From contig NZ_JANUCA010000002.1 of assembly GCF_024807145.1 (NCBI RefSeq), forward strand, positions 1-64,000: a stretch of 64,000 bases of DNA, in the 5' to 3' direction. The position numbers and the translations under genes were made by a program. The notes under the pieces are model-generated. The model saw nothing but the letters and a program-made list of their open reading frames with translations. It had not been told where the DNA came from and did not search any database. Below, one piece after another: positions 37,416-46,092 of the stretch. The DNA is from Microbacterium sp. AK031. GTDB lineage: Bacteria; Actinomycetota; Actinomycetes; Actinomycetales; Microbacteriaceae. Position 1 is the stretch's first letter, and each line of letters starts with the position of its first letter.

Positions 37416-37489
37416 CGACGACTCCTGACGTGAGAAACTCCGATTCATCCTAGCTGACACTGAGTCCCACATCCAGGAGTGAGCGTCCG

Positions 37490-37945
37490 ATGCCTGTGGA
37501 TAACGTGAGCGACGCCGCCGGCATGATCGTTACGCTCACGGTCATGTCGCCCCTTACCGCTCGGCGCCGCATCGAAGCGCGAATACGGCGCATCGCATCC
37601 CTCGTGATCAGCGGCGCCTGCGCGGTGGTCCTCGTCGCGAACCTCGTACTCTTCCTCGAGCACCCCTCGACGTTCCTCACCGATGGGACGATCGGGCTGA
37701 CCCCGCTCGCCGGCCTCATCGCGCACTCGCTGTTGTGGACCCCGGTCGCCGCGGGGGCGGCAGTGCTCGTCGTCGGCACGATGCCCGAGGCGGCGAAAGG
37801 GTCGCCATCCGTCGATCAGCTCCCGAGACGGCTCCCCATGATGGCCGCCGTGGTCGCCCTCTGCTCCGCCGTCGCGTGCATCGCCGCGCTCGTCGTCATG
37901 TTCGTCACGCCACCCTTGCTGATGGTGTTCCTGTCCGTCTTCTGA
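37490..37945 (+). CDS. Small membrane protein of unknown function
   Basis: I do not recognise a family. The 151-residue product has a basic N-terminus (TARRRIEARIRRIAS) and three or four hydrophobic segments at about residues 40-60, 72-98, 112-130 and 132-150. The first ATG could be at 37490 or 37544; the latter removes a poorly conserved-looking leader. It lies alone upstream of the aminotransferase gene in the same direction. Confidence 0.7.
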   Translation: MPVDNVSDAAGMIVTLTVMSPLTARRRIEARIRRIASLVISGACAVVLVANLVLFLEHPSTFLTDGTIGLTPLAGLIAHSLLWTPVAAGAAVLVVGTMPEAAKGSPSVDQLPRRLPMMAAVVALCSAVACIAALVVMFVTPPLLMVFLSVF

Positions 37946-38012
37946 GATCGCGATCTCAGAAGAGAGAGGGCGGCTCTGACGCCGGTGGACGCATCCGAGT
38001 ACGATCTGAGGT

Positions 38013-39212
38013 GTGACCGAACGCGCTCCCCTCTCCCGCAAACTGTCCGCGATCGCCGAGTCCGCCACACTCAAGGTGGATGCCAAGGCCAAGGCACTGA
38101 AAGCAGAGGGCAAGCCGGTCATCTCGTATGCGGCGGGCGAGCCCGATTTCGCCACCCCGCAGTTCGTGGTGGATGCTGCCGCCGAGGCACTCGCCGACCC
38201 GGCGAACTACCGATACACCCCTGCGGCTGGCCTGCCGGCACTGCGCGAGGCCATCGCCGCCAAGACGCTGCGCGATTCGGGCCTCGAAGTCTCACCGAGT
38301 CAGGTGATCGTCACGAACGGCGGCAAGCAGTCCGTCTATCAGGCGTTCCAGACCGTCGTCAATCCGGGCGATGAGGTCCTGCTGCCCGCCCCCTACTGGA
38401 CCACATACCCCGAGGCGATCGCTCTCGCCGACGGCATCCCGGTCGAGGTCTTCGCCGGCGCGGACCAGGATTACAAGGTCACCGTCGAACAGCTCGAGGC
38501 CGCACGCACGGAGCGCACAACGGCGCTCGTGTTCGTCTCCCCGTCGAACCCCACCGGCGCCGTGTACACCGCAGAGGAGACGAAGGCGATCGGCGAATGG
38601 GCCGTCGAGCACGGCATCTGGATCATCTCCGACGAGATCTATCAGAACCTCACCTACGAGGGCGTCAAGGCGACGTCGATCGTGGAGGCGGTTCCGGATG
38701 CCGCGGGGCAGACGATCCTCGTCAACGGCGTCGCGAAGACCTATGCGATGACCGGCTGGCGCGTGGGGTGGATGGTCGGCCCCTCCGACGCCATCAAGGT
38801 CGCCGGCAACCTGCAGTCGCATCTGAGCAGCAACGTGAACAACGTCGCCCAGCGCGGAGCGATCGCCGCGCTCACCGGGCCGCAGACCGAGTCTGAGCAG
38901 TTCCGCGAGGCGTTCGACCGCCGTCGCCGCCTGATCGTGGCCGAACTGTCGAAGATCGACGGCGTGCGGGTGCCGAACCCGCTCGGCGCTTTCTACGTGT
39001 ATCCGGACGTGCAGGGTCTGCTCGGCCGCACGTGGGGAGGCGTGACCCCGACGACTTCGCTGGAGCTCGCGGATCTGATCCTGGATCAGGCCGAGGTCGC
39101 CGTCGTGCCCGGTGAGGCGTTCGGCCCGTCCGGTTACCTGCGCCTCTCGTACGCGCTGGGCGACGAGCAGCTGCTGGAGGGCGTGCAGCGTCTGCAGCGC
39201 CTCTTCGCGTAA
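38013..39212 (+). CDS. aspC: PLP-dependent class I aminotransferase (aspartate aminotransferase type)
   Basis: The 399-residue enzyme has the fold-type I pattern with the PLP Lys in [16 protein letters not shown], the Asp/Tyr pair in [10 protein letters not shown] and the N-terminal [11 protein letters not shown]. It resembles the aspartate aminotransferase found near tRNA-Trp/secE in actinobacteria and would interconvert aspartate and oxaloacetate. The start is GTG 38013. Substrate range within the family is uncertain. Confidence 0.9.
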   Translation: MTERAPLSRKLSAIAESATLKVDAKAKALKAEGKPVISYAAGEPDFATPQFVVDAAAEALADPANYRYTPAAGLPALREAIAAKTLRDSGLEVSPSQVIVTNGGKQSVYQAFQTVVNPGDEVLLPAPYWTTYPEAIALADGIPVEVFAGADQDYKVTVEQLEAARTERTTALVFVSPSNPTGAVYTAEETKAIGEWAVEHGIWIISDEIYQNLTYEGVKATSIVEAVPDAAGQTILVNGVAKTYAMTGWRVGWMVGPSDAIKVAGNLQSHLSSNVNNVAQRGAIAALTGPQTESEQFREAFDRRRRLIVAELSKIDGVRVPNPLGAFYVYPDVQGLLGRTWGGVTPTTSLELADLILDQAEVAVVPGEAFGPSGYLRLSYALGDEQLLEGVQRLQRLFA

Positions 39213-39233
39213 CTCGTCGACCGTGGCGGTCTG

Positions 39234-39629
39234 CTACTCCTGATATCCGATGAGCCAGCGGATGCCGTGGCGATCGGTCACCTGACCGTCGAAGTCGCCC
39301 CACGGCCGCTTCTGGAGCGGGTCGACATTCGTGCCGCTCTCTGACAGCCGGTCGAACCATCGATGCAGCACCGCCGGCTCTGCGGCACCGAGGAGCGAGA
39401 ACGTCGCGCCGACGATGTGCACGGCATCCTGATCGGGACCGGCGTCAGCGCCGAACAGTTGCACGCTCCCCGAGACCATGCCGTGCGCGATCGCGTCACC
39501 GGGGCCGTCGGCGCGGCTGAACTGCTCGTAGGTGAACAGAGCCAGCTCGCCGCCGAACACGTCGTTGTAGAAGGTCAGCGCTTCGCGCGCGTTGCCGGGG
39601 AAGAACAGATACGGAACGAGTCCACTCAT
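39234..39629 (-). CDS. VOC-superfamily protein (PhnB/glyoxalase-like fold)
   Basis: The 131-residue protein has the beta-alpha-beta-beta-beta half-barrel pattern: VPYLFFPGNAREALTFYNDVFGGE, then VQLFGADAG, and a C-terminal segment PWGDFDGQVTDRHGIRWLI. This resembles the PhnB group, whose members usually have no proven reaction. It lies convergent to aspC and 24 bases from murB. No function is assigned. Confidence 0.85.
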   Translation of the reverse strand: MSGLVPYLFFPGNAREALTFYNDVFGGELALFTYEQFSRADGPGDAIAHGMVSGSVQLFGADAGPDQDAVHIVGATFSLLGAAEPAVLHRWFDRLSESGTNVDPLQKRPWGDFDGQVTDRHGIRWLIGYQE

Positions 39630-39653
39630 GCGAGCGAGTGTAGCGCGCGCCTG

Positions 39654-40799
39654 CTACAACTCGACGTCGATCAGCACAGGCTCGGGTTGCAGCAGCAGAC
39701 CGAACTCCGCCTGCACCCGCGCCTGGATGAATCGGGCGAGTTCGGCCAACTCGGCAGCGGTCGCCCCTCCCCTGTTCGTCAGCGCCAGGGCATGCTTGGT
39801 CGACACGCCCGCGCGTGAGCGCGGCAATCGGAATCCCTTGGAGATGCCGGCATTCTCGATCAGCCAGGCTGCGCTCACCTTGACGTCGCTGCGCACGGTC
39901 GGGGTCGGCGCGATGAAACCGTCGTATGCGCCCAGCGGGATCACGGTGACCGCATCCAGGTCGGGCGTGACCGGCCATCTGGGGCACTCAGGTGGCAACT
40001 GCAGAGCCACCGGCTCCGGCACGATCGCGTTCTGGAAGAACGAACCGGCGCTCGAGGTGTCCGGATCATCGGGATCCAACAGCATCCCCTTCTCCGCACG
40101 GATCCGCAGGATCTGCTCGCGCACCCAGGCGAGGGGCACCTCTTCTTCGGCGGCAGCGCCGATCAGTCCGAGCGCACGTCGCAGCTGCTCGCCGCGCACG
40201 ACGCGCCCCGCGGAGCCGACGTCTGCGAGGTCCAGCGTGACGGAGAGGATCACGGCGCGCCGCAACGGCACCCCGCCGTAGTGGTGCTTGAGAACGGACG
40301 TGCGGAAGCCGAGTCCCAACTCGGATGCCGGCACCGTCGACACCTCGCCGGTCGACTCATCGATCAGCTCGACCTCGACAAGCGTCGATTGAATCTCCTG
40401 CCCGTACGCGCCGACGTTCTGCACCGGCGCCGCGCCGACCGTTCCCGGTATGCCGCTCATCGCCTCGATCCCAGCGAGCCCGTGCTCGACCGTGTACGCG
40501 ACCAGCGCGTCCCAGTCGTGTCCGGCCTGCACTCGCACCCGCGCCCGGCCCTGGTGCGGAGAAGGAAGTCGTTCGATGCCCGAGGCCAGCACACGGATGA
40601 CGGTGCCGGCGAAGGGCTCGTCGCCGGCGAAGAGGTTCGAGCCACCGCCGAGCACGAACCAATCGTCCCCGCGCGCCCACGTGTCGCGCAGGGCATCGAC
40701 GAGGTCGGGGGTGCTCGTGGCGTCCAGCATCCGCTCCGGTGCGGCGCCGGTGCGCAATGTCGTCAGCTGCGCGAGCGGTATCGGTGTGATCTCAGCCAT
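39654..40799 (-). CDS. murB: UDP-N-acetylenolpyruvoylglucosamine reductase MurB
   Basis: MurB reduces the enolpyruvyl group of UDP-GlcNAc-enolpyruvate to give UDP-N-acetylmuramate, an essential step in peptidoglycan synthesis. The 381-residue flavoprotein has the FAD site VLGGGSNLFAGDEP, the GIPGTVGAAPVQNVGAYGQ loop and the catalytic Ser region SAGSFFQN, and ends in a longer C-terminal part as in other actinobacteria. It lies next to two MaoC dehydratase genes, its usual surroundings in this phylum. Confidence 0.96.
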   Translation of the reverse strand: MAEITPIPLAQLTTLRTGAAPERMLDATSTPDLVDALRDTWARGDDWFVLGGGSNLFAGDEPFAGTVIRVLASGIERLPSPHQGRARVRVQAGHDWDALVAYTVEHGLAGIEAMSGIPGTVGAAPVQNVGAYGQEIQSTLVEVELIDESTGEVSTVPASELGLGFRTSVLKHHYGGVPLRRAVILSVTLDLADVGSAGRVVRGEQLRRALGLIGAAAEEEVPLAWVREQILRIRAEKGMLLDPDDPDTSSAGSFFQNAIVPEPVALQLPPECPRWPVTPDLDAVTVIPLGAYDGFIAPTPTVRSDVKVSAAWLIENAGISKGFRLPRSRAGVSTKHALALTNRGGATAAELAELARFIQARVQAEFGLLLQPEPVLIDVEL

Positions 40800-40814
40800 G
40801 GGTATGCAGCGGGC

Positions 40815-41222
40815 TCAGAGCGCGACGCGCAGCTGCGCCTTGACGAGGACGGTCGCGTCCGCGTGCTTCACCGTGAGGTCGATGCGCACCGACTGCTCGT
40901 CCACCGCTCCGACCTTGGCGAGTACCGAGACGTCTGCACCGGCCTCCGGATCCACCACGACCGGCCGCGTGAAGCGCACGCCGTAGTCGGTGATCTTCGA
41001 CGAATCCCCGAGAGCGGCGACGACCACGGACGAGGCGAGTCCCATCGTCAGCATGCCGTGCGCGAGCACGCCGGGAAGTCCGACGGCTGCCGCGACGTCG
41101 TCCCGGTAGTGGATCGGGTTGAAGTCGCCGGAGGCGCCGGCGTAACGGACCAGCGATTCGCGGGTGAGGTGCACTGTGCGCTCGGCGATGACATCTCCGA
41201 CGCTGTAGGTCGTGTCGCTCAT
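40815..41222 (-). CDS. MaoC-family hot-dog dehydratase (HadB-like)
   Basis: The 135-residue protein has the hydratase 2 motif DFNPIHYRDDVAAAVGLPG followed by LAHGMLTMGL, giving the catalytic Asp and His. In mycobacteria the paired genes hadA/hadB near tRNA-Trp encode the beta-hydroxyacyl-ACP dehydratase of FAS-II. The four-base overlap with the upstream HadA-like gene suggests an obligate complex. In this organism, lacking evidence for mycolic acids, the acyl substrate is unknown. Confidence 0.9.
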   Translation of the reverse strand: MSDTTYSVGDVIAERTVHLTRESLVRYAGASGDFNPIHYRDDVAAAVGLPGVLAHGMLTMGLASSVVVAALGDSSKITDYGVRFTRPVVVDPEAGADVSVLAKVGAVDEQSVRIDLTVKHADATVLVKAQLRVAL

Positions 41223-41686
41223 GCCTCTTCCTCCCCCGCGGCGTCATCGGAAGCGACCAGCAACACGCTCGTCGCCGTGACGACGTGCGCGCCTGCGGCA
41301 TCCGTGATCTCTGCCTCGCTGGTGATCATCGCGTTTCCGGCCATCATGCGGATGCCGGTGACTTTGAGCCGTGCTGACAACTCGTCGCCGGCGACGATCG
41401 GCCGCGTGTATGCGAAGCGCTGCTCTGCGTGGATGGTGCGCGCGAGGACGATCCCGGAGTCGGGTTCGTTCAGCAGCTGCTGCAGAGTCTGGTCCTGGAT
41501 GACCATCGCGAAAGTGGGCGGAGCCACGACATCGGTGTATCCGAGAGCGCGTGCGGCGTCGACCTCGGTGTGCAGCGGGGCGTCGGCGAAGACGGCGCGT
41601 GCGAATTCGCGCACCTTCTCACGACCGACCAGATAGGGCGGGGTCTCTGGGAACTCGCGCCCCAGCAGTTCATTGTTCACAGCCAC
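41219..41686 (-). CDS. MaoC/FAS1-type dehydratase subunit (HadA-like)
   Basis: The 155-residue protein is a hot-dog domain without the Asp-His hydratase motif, as in HadA-type partner subunits; VGREKVREFARAVFAD and APPTFAMVIQDQ match that group. It starts with GTG at 41686 and overlaps the HadB-like gene by four bases. The pair probably makes one heterodimeric hydratase acting on acyl-ACP or acyl-CoA. Confidence 0.88.
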   Translation of the reverse strand: MAVNNELLGREFPETPPYLVGREKVREFARAVFADAPLHTEVDAARALGYTDVVAPPTFAMVIQDQTLQQLLNEPDSGIVLARTIHAEQRFAYTRPIVAGDELSARLKVTGIRMMAGNAMITSEAEITDAAGAHVVTATSVLLVASDDAAGEEEA

Positions 41687-41746
41687 CCCTCGATCCTACC
41701 GGCCGCAGCTCACGCACCTCTGGCTGCGAGGGCGGAGTTCCCGGCG

Positions 41747-42562
41747 CTATCCGCGGCTCCTGCGCGATCGGATTGCCTTGATCGCCATCTGCACAGCGAT
41801 GACCACGAGGTATGCCGCGAACAGCATGTTGCCGAGGAACGGGTCGATCAACGTCGCGAGCCATGCGCCCAGGGCGGTCGTGGTACACGCAGCCACGCCG
41901 ATGAGACCGGCCGCGAGAAGATCCACGTTGCGGTGACGGAGGTTGCCGATCGTGCCGGAGATCGCGGTGGGGATCATCATCAGCAGCGAGGTTCCCTTCG
42001 CCTCGAGATCGCTCGTGCCGAAGACCAGCATCAGCACGGGAACCACGATCACTCCGCCGCCCACACCGATCAGGCCCGCGATGATCCCGGTGAGCACCCC
42101 GACGAGCGCGAGTCCCGCTCCGTTCAGCCATCCGAGTTCGAACTCGGCAGCGCGTGAGGGGATCACAAGGAACAGGCTGACGATCACCACTACGAGGAAG
42201 CCCACGAAGCCCCAGCGCAGCGCGCTCTGCGAGATCCGCGGCAGCAGACGCGTGCCGACCTGGGCACCGATCACGGCGCCGGCGGCGAGGATGATCGCGG
42301 GAATCCACGCAACGGCCCCGGATGCCGCGTACGAGATCACGCCGACGCTCGCTGTCGGAACGATCGCGGCGAGTGAGGTGCCGGCGGCGAGTCGCTGGTC
42401 GAAGCTCAGAAGCAGCACGAGCAGCGGAACGATGACCGTCCCCCCGCCGACGCCGAAGAGACCGGACAGGAGACCCGCGACGAGACCGATGAGGACGAAG
42501 ATCAGATACGCGCGGGGGCCGCGGATCCTCGGGGCGAGTTCTTCAGAGGTTCCTGGCACCAA
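41747..42562 (-). CDS. TauE/SafE-family sulfite/anion exporter
   Basis: The 271-residue protein has about eight membrane segments and the two repeated glycine-rich family motifs, GLVAGLLSGLFGVGGGTVIVPLL and GIIAGLIGVGGGVIVVPVLM. The family exports sulfite, sulfoacetate or related anions, or serves as a general anion carrier. No sulfur-metabolism genes are nearby, so the substrate is unknown. It is separate from the MaoC pair. Confidence 0.9.
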   Translation of the reverse strand: MVPGTSEELAPRIRGPRAYLIFVLIGLVAGLLSGLFGVGGGTVIVPLLVLLLSFDQRLAAGTSLAAIVPTASVGVISYAASGAVAWIPAIILAAGAVIGAQVGTRLLPRISQSALRWGFVGFLVVVIVSLFLVIPSRAAEFELGWLNGAGLALVGVLTGIIAGLIGVGGGVIVVPVLMLVFGTSDLEAKGTSLLMMIPTAISGTIGNLRHRNVDLLAAGLIGVAACTTTALGAWLATLIDPFLGNMLFAAYLVVIAVQMAIKAIRSRRSRG

Positions 42563-42585
42563 GTAAGCCTATCGCGCACGCCGTC

Positions 42586-42626
42586 GGCATCCGGCATCCG
42601 GCATCCGGCATCCGGCATCCGGCATC
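42586..42626. repeat. Five to six tandem GGCATCC heptamers
   Basis: GGCATCC is repeated head to tail five times from 42586 to 42620, with a sixth copy ending in G. It lies between the TauE-like gene and the rplQ terminator, outside any gene. The heptamer is also the commonest short word in the window, so local slippage of an abundant motif is the likely origin. Confidence 0.9.
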
Positions 42627-42638
42627 GTCGCAGACGCA

Positions 42639-42678
42639 AGAAGGCCCGCCGTCCCTGTATCGGGATGGCGGGCCTTCT
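42639..42678 (-). terminator. Hairpin terminator after rplQ
   Basis: A stem of about 17 base pairs (AGAAGGCCCGCCGTCCC with its near-perfect complement) around a short loop follows the rplQ stop by about 28 bases and ends the alpha ribosomal operon. Confidence 0.85.
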
Positions 42679-42705
42679 CGGCGGAAGAACTCCGGATGCG
42701 GCGTG

Positions 42706-43419
42706 TTACTTGCCGGCCTCGGCGAACCCGGCAGCCTCAGCGGCTTCGGCGGTGCGGAACCAGACCTCGGCGACTGTCGCGTCGTACCACTGACCGTCGG
42801 GACGGTGGAACTTCATCGAGTCCTTGTTGCCCTTGATGTCGAAGCCCTCGGGTGCGGAGCCGTCCTCGTTCGGAGCGGCGGAGTCGGCACCGAAGCCACC
42901 GTCGACGAGTGCAGCGGCCGCAGCAGTCTCAGCAGCTTCGCCCTCTTCCTGCGACTCGGCACCGGCGTCAGCAGCAGCATCGGCCTTCGGGGCCTCTTCG
43001 GCCTTCGGAGCCTTCTCGGCCTTCGGCGCAGCCTTGGCCGTCGCCTTCTTCTTCGGGGTGACGGGCTCGAGGACGAGCTCGATCACGGCCATGGGAGCGT
43101 TGTCGCCCTTGCGGTTTCCGACCTTCGTGATGCGGGTGTAGCCGCCCTCACGGTCAGCGACCAGCGGTGCGATCTCGGTGAAGAGGGTGTGAACGACCTG
43201 CTTGTCACCGATGATCGACAGCACCCGGCGACGGGCGTGCAGGTCACCGCGCTTGGCGAACGTGATCAGGCGCTCAGCGAGCGGACGAAGGCGCTTGGCC
43301 TTGGTCTCGGTCGTCTTGATCGACTTGTGGGTGTAGAGAGCCGCCGCGAGGTTGGCAAGCAGCAGGCGCTCGTGGGCGGGGCCGCCTCCGAGGCGGGGAC
43401 CCTTGGTGGGCTTAGGCAT
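42706..43419 (-). CDS. rplQ: 50S ribosomal protein L17 with C-terminal extension
   Basis: The first about 120 residues are a standard L17 ([37 protein letters not shown]), which binds near the peptide exit. The rest, about 115 residues, is a low-complexity Ala/Lys/Glu-rich tail (from about residue 120 to 175) followed by a segment with [18 protein letters not shown]. Longer L17 proteins occur in actinobacteria, but the tail function is unknown. It is last in the rpsM-rpsK-rpoA-rplQ set. Confidence 0.96.
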   Translation of the reverse strand: MPKPTKGPRLGGGPAHERLLLANLAAALYTHKSIKTTETKAKRLRPLAERLITFAKRGDLHARRRVLSIIGDKQVVHTLFTEIAPLVADREGGYTRITKVGNRKGDNAPMAVIELVLEPVTPKKKATAKAAPKAEKAPKAEEAPKADAAADAGAESQEEGEAAETAAAAALVDGGFGADSAAPNEDGSAPEGFDIKGNKDSMKFHRPDGQWYDATVAEVWFRTAEAAEAAGFAEAGK

Positions 43420-43453
43420 ATTGATCTAACTCCTGGTCAGAATTTCGGGAAGG

Positions 43454-44443
43454 TCAGAAGGACTCGTCTTCGCCTGCGCCGTAGAAGTGGGCGCCGTCGA
43501 AACCGGGCACCGAATCCTTGAGCGACAGACCGAGCGAGATGAGCTTGTCGCGCACCTCGTCGACCGACTTCTGGCCGAAGTTGCGGATGTTCATGAGCTG
43601 GGTCTCGGACAGTGCCACGAGCTCGGACACCGTGTTGATGCCCTCGCGCTTGAGGCAGTTGTACGAGCGGACCGACAGGTCGAGGTCTTCGATCGGCATC
43701 GACAGCTCGCTGGAGAGCACGGGCTCCACAGGTGCCGGGCCGATCTCGATGCCCTCAGCCTCGACGTTCAGCTCGCGGGCCAGACCGAACAGCTCGGTCA
43801 GGGTCTTCGCAGCCGATGCGACGGCGTCGCGCGGGAGCATGCTGTTCTTCGTCTCGACGTCGAGGATCAGCTTGTCGAAGTCGGTGCGCTCACCGGCGCG
43901 AGTCGCCTCGACGCGGTAGCTGACCTTGAGAACCGGCGAGTAGATCGAGTCGACGGGGATCTGCCCGGCCTCGGCGTACTCGTTGCGGTTCTGGGTCGCC
44001 GACACGTAGCCGCGGCCGCGCTCGATCGTGAGCTCGAGCTCGAACTTCGCGGTGTCGTTGAGCGTTGCGATGACGAGCTCGGGGTTGTGCACCTCGACAC
44101 CGGCCGGAGCCGAGATGTCAGCAGCGGTCACTTCGCCGGCACCGGTCTTGCGCAGGTAGGCGGTGATCGGCTCGTCGCGCTCCGAGGAGACGACGAGCTG
44201 CTTGATGTTGAGGATGATCTCGGTGACATCCTCCTTCACGCCAGGGATGGTGCTGAACTCGTGCAGCACACCGTCGAGGCGGATGCTGGTGACAGCAGCG
44301 CCGGGGATCGACGAGAGCAGGCTGCGACGCAGCGCGTTGCCGATGGTGTAGCCGAAGCCGGGCTCGAGCGGCTCGATGATGAATCGGCTGCGGTCCTCGG
44401 CGATCTTTTCCTCGGTCAGTGTGGGACGCTGTGCAATGAGCAC
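43454..44443 (-). CDS. rpoA: DNA-directed RNA polymerase alpha subunit
   Basis: The 329-residue protein has the two alpha domains: the N-terminal dimerisation domain ([21 protein letters not shown]) and a C-terminal DNA/activator-binding domain ([38 protein letters not shown]). It seeds assembly of core RNA polymerase. It is separated from rpsK by 145 bases that contain a strong hairpin, so rpoA-rplQ may also have its own promoter. Confidence 0.98.
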   Translation of the reverse strand: MLIAQRPTLTEEKIAEDRSRFIIEPLEPGFGYTIGNALRRSLLSSIPGAAVTSIRLDGVLHEFSTIPGVKEDVTEIILNIKQLVVSSERDEPITAYLRKTGAGEVTAADISAPAGVEVHNPELVIATLNDTAKFELELTIERGRGYVSATQNRNEYAEAGQIPVDSIYSPVLKVSYRVEATRAGERTDFDKLILDVETKNSMLPRDAVASAAKTLTELFGLARELNVEAEGIEIGPAPVEPVLSSELSMPIEDLDLSVRSYNCLKREGINTVSELVALSETQLMNIRNFGQKSVDEVRDKLISLGLSLKDSVPGFDGAHFYGAGEDESF

Positions 44444-44549
44444 TCTGTGTTCCTTTCGATCACATGCCCGCTATATGACATGTGGTGGGGTGAGGTCTTG
44501 AGTTGTGAAAGTCTGAGCCCCGCGCACGAACTCGTCGCGGGAGGGCGGT

Positions 44550-44577
44550 GAGTCGCCCGCCCTCAGGCGGGCGACTC
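44550..44577 (-). terminator. Hairpin between rpsK and rpoA
   Basis: GAGTCGCCCGCC pairs perfectly with GGCGGGCGACTC across a CTCA loop, 11 bases after the rpsK stop. It looks like a factor-independent terminator or attenuator inside the alpha operon. A further inverted repeat (CACATG at 44461, CATGTG at 44479) stands just before rpoA. Confidence 0.75.
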
Positions 44578-44588
44578 GGCAGCCGGGG

Positions 44589-44987
44589 TCAGACGCGACG
44601 GCGCTTCGGCGGACGGCATCCGTTGTGCGCCTGCGGGGTGACGTCCTGGATCGAGCCGACCTCGAGGCCGGCGGCCGTCAGCGAGCGGATCGCGGTCTCG
44701 CGGCCGGAGCCCGGACCCTTCACGAAGACGTCGACCTTCTTGACGCCGTGCTCCTGCGCCTGGCGGGCTGCCGACTCGGCAGCCATGCCTGCGGCGTACG
44801 GCGTCGACTTGCGCGAACCCTTGAAGCCCACTCCACCGGACGATGCCCAGCTGATGACAGCGCCGGACGGGTCGGTGATCGAAACGATCGTGTTGTTGAA
44901 CGTCGACTTGATGTGGGCCTGGCCCAGCGCGATGTTCTTCTTTTCCTTGCGGCGCGGCTTGCGCGCGGCGGCCTTGGGTGCAGCCAT
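44589..44987 (-). CDS. rpsK: 30S ribosomal protein S11
   Basis: S11 helps shape the platform of the small subunit and contacts mRNA in the E site. The 132-residue protein has [18 protein letters not shown] and the C-terminal [18 protein letters not shown] typical of the family. It lies 30 bases after rpsM. Confidence 0.98.
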   Translation of the reverse strand: MAAPKAAARKPRRKEKKNIALGQAHIKSTFNNTIVSITDPSGAVISWASSGGVGFKGSRKSTPYAAGMAAESAARQAQEHGVKKVDVFVKGPGSGRETAIRSLTAAGLEVGSIQDVTPQAHNGCRPPKRRRV

Positions 44988-45017
44988 GAAAGTGTTCTCC
45001 TATTCCCTGGCCGCTGC

Positions 45018-45392
45018 TTAGCGGGCCTTCTTCTTGCCGGCGACGGTGCGCTTCGGGCCCTTGCGGGTACGGGCGTTGGTCTTGGTGCGCTGACCACGGA
45101 CGGGCAGGCCACGACGGTGGCGGATGCCCTCGTAGGAGCCGATCTCGACCTTGCGGCGGATGTCGGCGGTGACCTCGCGGCGCAGGTCACCCTCCACCTT
45201 GTAGCCGCTTTCGATGTGGTCGCGAAGGGTGATCAGCTGCTCATCGCTGAGGTCCTTGACGCGGACCGACTCGTCGATCTCGGTCGCCTTGAGGATCTCG
45301 ACGGAGCGGGTACGGCCGATGCCGTAGATGTAGGTAAGGGCGATCACCACGCGCTTGTCGCGCGGGATGTCAACGCCGGCAAGACGTGCCAT
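45018..45392 (-). CDS. rpsM: 30S ribosomal protein S13
   Basis: S13 sits in the head of the small subunit and bridges to L5. The 124-residue protein begins [18 protein letters not shown] and has the signature [19 protein letters not shown] with the usual basic C-terminus. About 130 non-coding bases separate it from rpmJ. Confidence 0.98.
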   Translation of the reverse strand: MARLAGVDIPRDKRVVIALTYIYGIGRTRSVEILKATEIDESVRVKDLSDEQLITLRDHIESGYKVEGDLRREVTADIRRKVEIGSYEGIRHRRGLPVRGQRTKTNARTRKGPKRTVAGKKKAR

Positions 45393-45523
45393 GCGGTTCT
45401 CCTGGGATGTGTAGAGGTGTGGAGCAGAATGTGGACCCGGGCCTCTGTCCCGAGGTGTCCCTCACATGCGTGAGTTCTTGATCCTGCCTGTGTATTCAGT
45501 TGTGGGTCAGACCTGAAGAGTGA

Positions 45524-45640
45524 TCAGCCCTGGCGCTGCTTGTGGCGCGGGTTGCTCTTGCAGATGACCATGACGCGGCCGTGACGGCGAATCACCTTGC
45601 AGTGATCGCACATGGGCTTGACGCTGGGGTTGACCTTCAT
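45524..45640 (-). CDS. rpmJ: 50S ribosomal protein L36
   Basis: A 38-residue protein begins [20 protein letters not shown] and has a zinc-ribbon set (Cys-11, Cys-14, Cys-27 and His-32), so it is the zinc-binding form of L36. It lies between infA and rpsM, its classical place. A second, cysteine-free copy, common in actinobacteria, is not in the window. Confidence 0.96.
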   Translation of the reverse strand: MKVNPSVKPMCDHCKVIRRHGRVMVICKSNPRHKQRQG

Positions 45641-45699
45641 TGTGTTCCTGTTCGCTGTCTTCGTGCGTGCCTGCTGGCGCGCCGTTACTTCTCGACCGA

Positions 45700-45921
45700 T
45701 CAGCGGTAGCGGTAGACGATACGGCCGCGGGTCAGGTCGTAGGGGCTGAGCTCCACGACCACACGGTCCTCAGGGATGATGCGGATGTAGTTCTGCCGCA
45801 TCTTTCCGGAGATCGTTGCAAGGACCTTGTGCCCGTTGCTGAGCTCAACGCGGAACATCGCGTTGGGCAGAGCCTCGGAGATCACGCCCTCGATCTCGAT
45901 GACACCGTCTTTCTTAGCCAT
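45700..45921 (-). CDS. infA: Translation initiation factor IF-1
   Basis: The 73-residue OB-fold protein ([20 protein letters not shown]; ends RGRIVYRYR) blocks the A site during initiation with IF-2 and IF-3. The ATG at 45921 gives the standard length. A good promoter lies about 105 bases upstream, so infA heads the infA-rpmJ-rpsM-rpsK unit. Confidence 0.98.
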   Translation of the reverse strand: MAKKDGVIEIEGVISEALPNAMFRVELSNGHKVLATISGKMRQNYIRIIPEDRVVVELSPYDLTRGRIVYRYR

Positions 45922-46025
45922 AGCCTCGCTGACGCTTCTGCAGACCGGTCGATCTGCGTTGGATGGATGATGTGGTGCCGCGCAGGACGGACATGCCGAA
46001 GCACAGCGCAAGGCACCAACGGTCT

Positions 46026-46054
46026 ATCTTATCCGTCCGGATGCCATCCGGCAA
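46026..46054 (-). promoter_or_regulatory. Promoter of infA
   Basis: On the minus strand TTGCCG (46049-46054) and TAAGAT (46026-46031) are 17 bases apart, a good sigma-70/SigA match. Transcription should begin near 46019, giving a leader of about 98 bases before infA. Confidence 0.7.
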
Positions 46055-46074
46055 CTTGAGCCCGTGGACGGGGG

Positions 46075-46092
46075 CCCCGGGTGCCTCCGGGG
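46075..46092 (-). terminator. Small GC hairpin after the DsbA-like gene
   Basis: CCCCGG pairs with CCGGGG across a six-base loop immediately beyond the stop codon. It is short but well placed between the DsbA-like gene and the infA promoter. Confidence 0.5.

Noticed and set aside
42586..42626. CRISPR-like array
   Set aside because: Repeats are only 7 bases and directly adjacent, with no spacers and no cas genes.
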